A stretch of 64,000 nucleotides of DNA from Camillea tinctor (taxonomy: Eukaryota; Ascomycota; Sordariomycetes; Xylariales; Xylariaceae): contig MU394085.1 in the NCBI GenBank assembly GCA_022578605.1, positions 186,001 through 250,000 on the forward strand, in the 5' to 3' direction. The notes beneath the pieces are model-generated. The model searched no databases. It was not told where the DNA came from and saw nothing but the letters and a program-made list of their open reading frames with translations. Position 1 is the first letter of the stretch, and each line of letters opens with the position of its first letter. Made by a program: the position numbers and the translations under genes. This document shows positions 60,666-64,000 of this stretch, piece after piece.

Positions 60666-61470
60666 GTGTTGTGTTGCTGTAGTATTGGCAGGCATGACAT
60701 CTCATGTTTATAAACATTCACTTGGCAAACATAATATTTCTTGATTAGCCTTCATTGAGGGATGTATGATAGTACGTACGTGTGCTGTAACACTATTCTA
60801 TAGTCGGAATTGAGTCGTTTTCCTACTGTTGTTTCTTCGGCCCTCAGTAGTAATATATTATATTCACTTGTCTGAATCGTGATTAGCTTTCGAACTTCAT
60901 GATATCTACAAGGTTCCTTGTACGATTACTCTGTTGATATGGCTCTCAGTGATGATCTGTTCATGGACGCAGCTAGGCGAAGGGAACTTTTGTTCATCTT
61001 AGCTATTAGGGTGGTGATATACTGTGGTATCCCTAGACTTGTAGGTTTTGGCAATGGACTTGGGAAACTTTAGGTTATAAAAGAATGAGAGCCTCGAGCC
61101 CTTTTTGTCTAAGGCTCTGCCTTGAGGTATTAAAGGTGTACTTCAGTATGACCACGCTGTAGCCATGCATTCTTATCTCATTTGTTCTATCTTGGATCTC
61201 GAATATAATCTTGAGTTTCTGATGTGTAACGATAATTTTCCGGACATGATTGAGATTTTGGTGAGCTCATCTGCAACACTCAATGTCTAGAATACAACGC
61301 TTCCTGCTCATTCAAAGATAGGAACGATAATTACTTTTAATAGTCTAAGTAGATGACGCCGGTATGTGAGCGCTATTAGGAAATGCTTCCTCATTATAAA
61401 TGTCTAATCCACCGAAACGCCAATGTCCAAAGAGAAGAAAAGGGGGTATCATTAGTCGCATAACAAGTTC
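60666..61470. other. Intergenic region
   Basis: No gene is seen. It lies between the zinc-ribbon-like exon and the convergent palmitoyltransferase gene, so it should hold two 3' ends. Confidence 0.55.
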
Positions 61471-62887
61471 CTAAGTTTTCTTGTTGCGAAACTCCTGCAT
61501 CTCCAATCCATTGCCTTCATTGTCTGATGTCACGGTAAGACCGTATCTGGTGCAAACTTTGGTTAGAACGTGCCCCATTGGATAGAAGCCCCTTTGGCTT
61601 TCGTGGTTGGTGCACGGTGATTTACGGATAGGAAGCAGCCAATCTAATGGGTTCGCCCCCATCACGGCTTGCCAATTGCGCCAGGGGCCCAGATCCCAAG
61701 GGTTTTCTCCAGCCCCCGTCTTAAGAATTGCAAAGGACCGCATAGCTAGATCATCACGAGCAGTCAGGCGCGGACTGCTTGTTCTCCCCTGAAGGCTAGC
61801 GCCGCTTGCTTCAGACGTTACAGTCCGGCTAGTACGGGTTCTGGGTGTTTGATCTGGCTTGGGAAGCGGGTAAGTCACTACAGAAAACCCATCCGATGGT
61901 GGAGTCCCTCGAGGCAGGTAAACGGCTAGTTGATAGACCTTAGAAGGAGACCCTAGTATGTCCACATTGGTCATGTTGAGGAAAATGTAACGTATGGAAG
62001 TGACGGTCATCAAGAAGGTGAACAATCCAAAGAAAGCGGCGAGGGCGATAGCAGCAATCAGATATGGGTCCAATGGTTGTCCCTCGTTATTTCTCTTGTG
62101 AAGGGTAGAGGCAGCAGCTCCTAAGACGACAGCACAGTAGCAGGCAGTGTATGTGGTGAATTGGACGAAGAATTTGAAAGCTAGAGAAGAGAGGTGTTAG
62201 CGAATTTAAAAGTGTATTACATGTAGGGTGTCTCTCCTCCCTCTTCCCCCCTTTTTTTTCTTGTGTTGGACTTACAATTTTCTCCTATCATGCCACCAAC
62301 CCATGGACAGTAATGATCCATTCGGAGCACACAGCGGTCGATCTCGCTGCTGTGATGGGCCCGATCCGGCTTCCAATTGCAACACTCGGAGCACCATTTG
62401 GGTCGCCCGTCGCTCTCGCATACGAAGACATTTTTGGTATAGAAGTTCTCCAACCCCGGGCTATCAGGATCATTGTCTGGGCCGGGGTGGTAGGATTGGC
62501 TTTCGAGGTCACCATGCTTGTGTTTCCTAAGTCGCTTGGAGTTCTGGTGGCTTCTCTGTTCGATTGCCAGGGGGCCGAGGGGAACAAGTCCGGGATCGAA
62601 GTTGGCAGCGAGAATGGTTCTTATATAGGTCGCAACCATCAAGAGAAGGAAGAGGAAGTAGAAGATTAGGATAGGGATGGCGGCGCCAACCTCGCCTCGG
62701 GTGTTGATTAAGTAGCTAGCTAGAGAGATGCAAGTAAGCATACGGAGGGAAGGGAGTGGTAGTGAAACTCACAGCATACTCGAGCAACGACAACATATGT
62801 CGCATAGCCAACAGCGCCAGTAATGACAACTGGGATTATTCGGGTAATCCAGCGCGTCGCGCAACGAGTGCTTTCGATAGCAGGCAT
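61471..62887 (-). CDS. pfa5: DHYC-type protein S-acyltransferase, Pfa5 group (3 exons, about 422 aa)
   Basis: This is a membrane protein palmitoyltransferase. Exons 62887-62773, 62719-62276 and 62180-61471 join with 53- and 95-bp introns. Four membrane segments are visible: PVVITGAVGYATYVVV, AIPILIFYFLFLLLMVATY, FVQFTTYTACYCAVVLGAA and IALAAFFGLFTFLMTV. Between the second and third lies the Cys-rich domain: KWCSECCNWKPDRAHHSSEIDRC, then DHYCPWVGGMIGEN with the active Cys near residue 176. The domain has DHYC instead of DHHC and lacks several of the usual zinc Cys, as known for the Pfa5 and Akr1/Akr2 branches; the xPDRAHHSSEI string is typical of fungal Pfa5. The C-terminal tail contains NPWDLGPWRNWQAVMG, matching the NPWDLGxxxNxxxVMG block found after DHHC domains. 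The first ATG after the low-complexity leader is 62887. It should be functional. Confidence 0.9.
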
Positions 62888-64000
62888 CTCGAGCACATCC
62901 TCGACCCAGAATTGGTGATACTGATTAAATTTCTTGAAATGTTGTTGTGGATGCGATGTCGAGGGCGAGGACGAGGACGATGGTGAAGACTTGGAAAAAA
63001 AAAGGACGAAGGCGAAGGGGGTGTAAGTTCGGAACAATCAGACCAAACCAGCCCAAACCAAACCAACTGACACAATATTGTTTTTTCCCTTCTTCTTCTT
63101 TTCCTTCCCCTTCCCCTTCCCTTTTTTTTTTGTCTCTGATCGTTTTAGTCGACCGGACTACGTATTGTGTAGTGCCGTGTGTAGTGTTAGTGTATTGTGT
63201 GGTAAGTAAAAAAAGGTAGGAGATGTTTCTGAGCGATGCGACAAATCAAAGATTAACAGGTAAAAAAGAGCAGAGACCGGGTTTGGGTCCGTGACGCAAA
63301 GCTCCGCAGCCTATAAATATCTCTTAAATTAATAATTATTTGAAATACCGGGAAGCTTGCATTAGTTTCCGGGATTTTAAGGATCCCCCCTGCACTCGAC
63401 TACACTTGATAACCTTAACCTAGTATCAATACCCAAGAACCCAAGAGGGAACCTGGTCTGTGCATATTGAAATACATCAATACAGATTAGATAAACCTAC
63501 CTACTGCCTAGGTACATCATTGATATTGATATTGATGGATACAAGTTCTGAAGATAATATGACACTCAGTCTCTTAAAACCGATCTAAAAAATGGTGTAA
63601 AGTTTTTGTCCCCTTGTGGCAACGACCTCAGGATTAAGCAATCCCTCGTTTTATGTTACGTCTTGTTGAGACATGCACGCCATTCCCATTGCTACTTGAA
63701 GTCTCACAGCAGCTTTTGTAGAAGGGTCTTATGTGTAGTTGGCCCCAGATCTAGCCCAAAAAGAGAGATATCACCGTCCTATCCTTCAATTCCAATCCAC
63801 ATCCAGAGACTATATTCGCCGTTCTTAAACGTGCTAGCCGTCATCGTCATTTAAGGGGTAAATCTTCAAAAAAACCATCCAACGCTCTAGTAACCCACGT
63901 CATCTATTCGCCACTTCAAATTAGCTCTTGGAAGAGAGTCGGTAGAATAGCACCGGACCAGTTCCTCGGTTCCTCAAGGTCTACCGCTCGCAGGTCCCTG
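62888..64000. other. Right flank, promoter of Pfa5-type gene and no further gene
   Basis: It begins with a low-complexity (Ser/Pro-coding) leader upstream of the palmitoyltransferase, then C/T-rich promoter-like DNA (63080-63130). No gene is recognised beyond 63200. A 27-codon open minus-strand frame enters from the window edge (63999-63916) and might be the 3' tip of a gene lying mostly outside, but it is too short to call. Confidence 0.5.

Noticed and set aside
63916..63999. 27-codon open frame entering from the right edge on the minus strand
   Set aside because: It is too short to judge. It may be the tail of a gene outside the window, but nothing confirms it.
1..64000. tRNA, rRNA or CRISPR features
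   Set aside because: I scanned by eye for tRNA B-box-like GGTTCGAATCC with a matching acceptor stem and for regularly spaced repeats and found none. A tRNAscan run would be decisive.

Overview
The window looks like nuclear DNA of a filamentous ascomycete, most likely a Sordariomycete. The coding genes are broken by short introns (mostly 49-95 bp) with GT..AG ends and fungal-type CTAAY/CTGAC branch sites. Several proteins are typical of filamentous fungi (RfeG, DUF3176, UstYa-type DUF3328). Intergenic DNA is long, carries microsatellites and is full of short CCTAGG-type words. I see no bacterial operons, CRISPR arrays, rRNA or tRNA genes. All spliced models below were made by hand from reading frames and splice sites; no homology search was run.

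Layout. 1-4.3 kb: no gene seen. 4.3-13.5 kb: an accessory-looking block in A+T-richer DNA with four loci, all on the minus strand: a DUF3176 membrane protein, a monocarboxylate-type MFS transporter, a decayed UstYa-like (DUF3328) gene and a class II-type O-methyltransferase. UstYa-type oxidases, methyltransferases and MFS pumps are commonly found together in fungal peptide-product clusters, so this may be the remains or the edge of such a cluster. 15.0-15.5 kb: a small Cys-motif protein. 15.5-22.5 kb: mostly non-coding, with a TA-flanked inverted-repeat element at 21.1-21.4 kb and a long pyrimidine-rich leader. 22.5-24.2 kb: a conserved-looking coiled-coil/low-complexity protein on the plus strand.

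27.9-29.7 kb: IMP-specific 5'-nucleotidase ISN1 on the plus strand, inside a GC-rich patch that also holds a small secreted Cys-rich protein (30.4-30.9 kb, minus). 35.4-39.5 kb: an importin-beta family karyopherin (Sxm1/Nmd5, importin-7/8 type). 39.5-48.1 kb: 8.6 kb with no convincing gene. 48.1-49.5 kb: RfeG-like regulator. 53.8-55.8 kb: DNA polymerase eta (Rad30). 60.5 kb: the last exon of a small zinc-ribbon-like protein. 61.5-62.9 kb: a DHYC-type palmitoyltransferase of the Pfa5 group.

The right-hand two thirds is thus a housekeeping segment (nucleotide metabolism, nuclear transport, translesion synthesis, protein lipidation) with large gaps. The left part is accessory and partly decayed. 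The best candidate for something not yet described is the UstYa/OMT/MFS locus, followed by the two small CxxC...CxHxxCxxC proteins and the inverted-repeat element.
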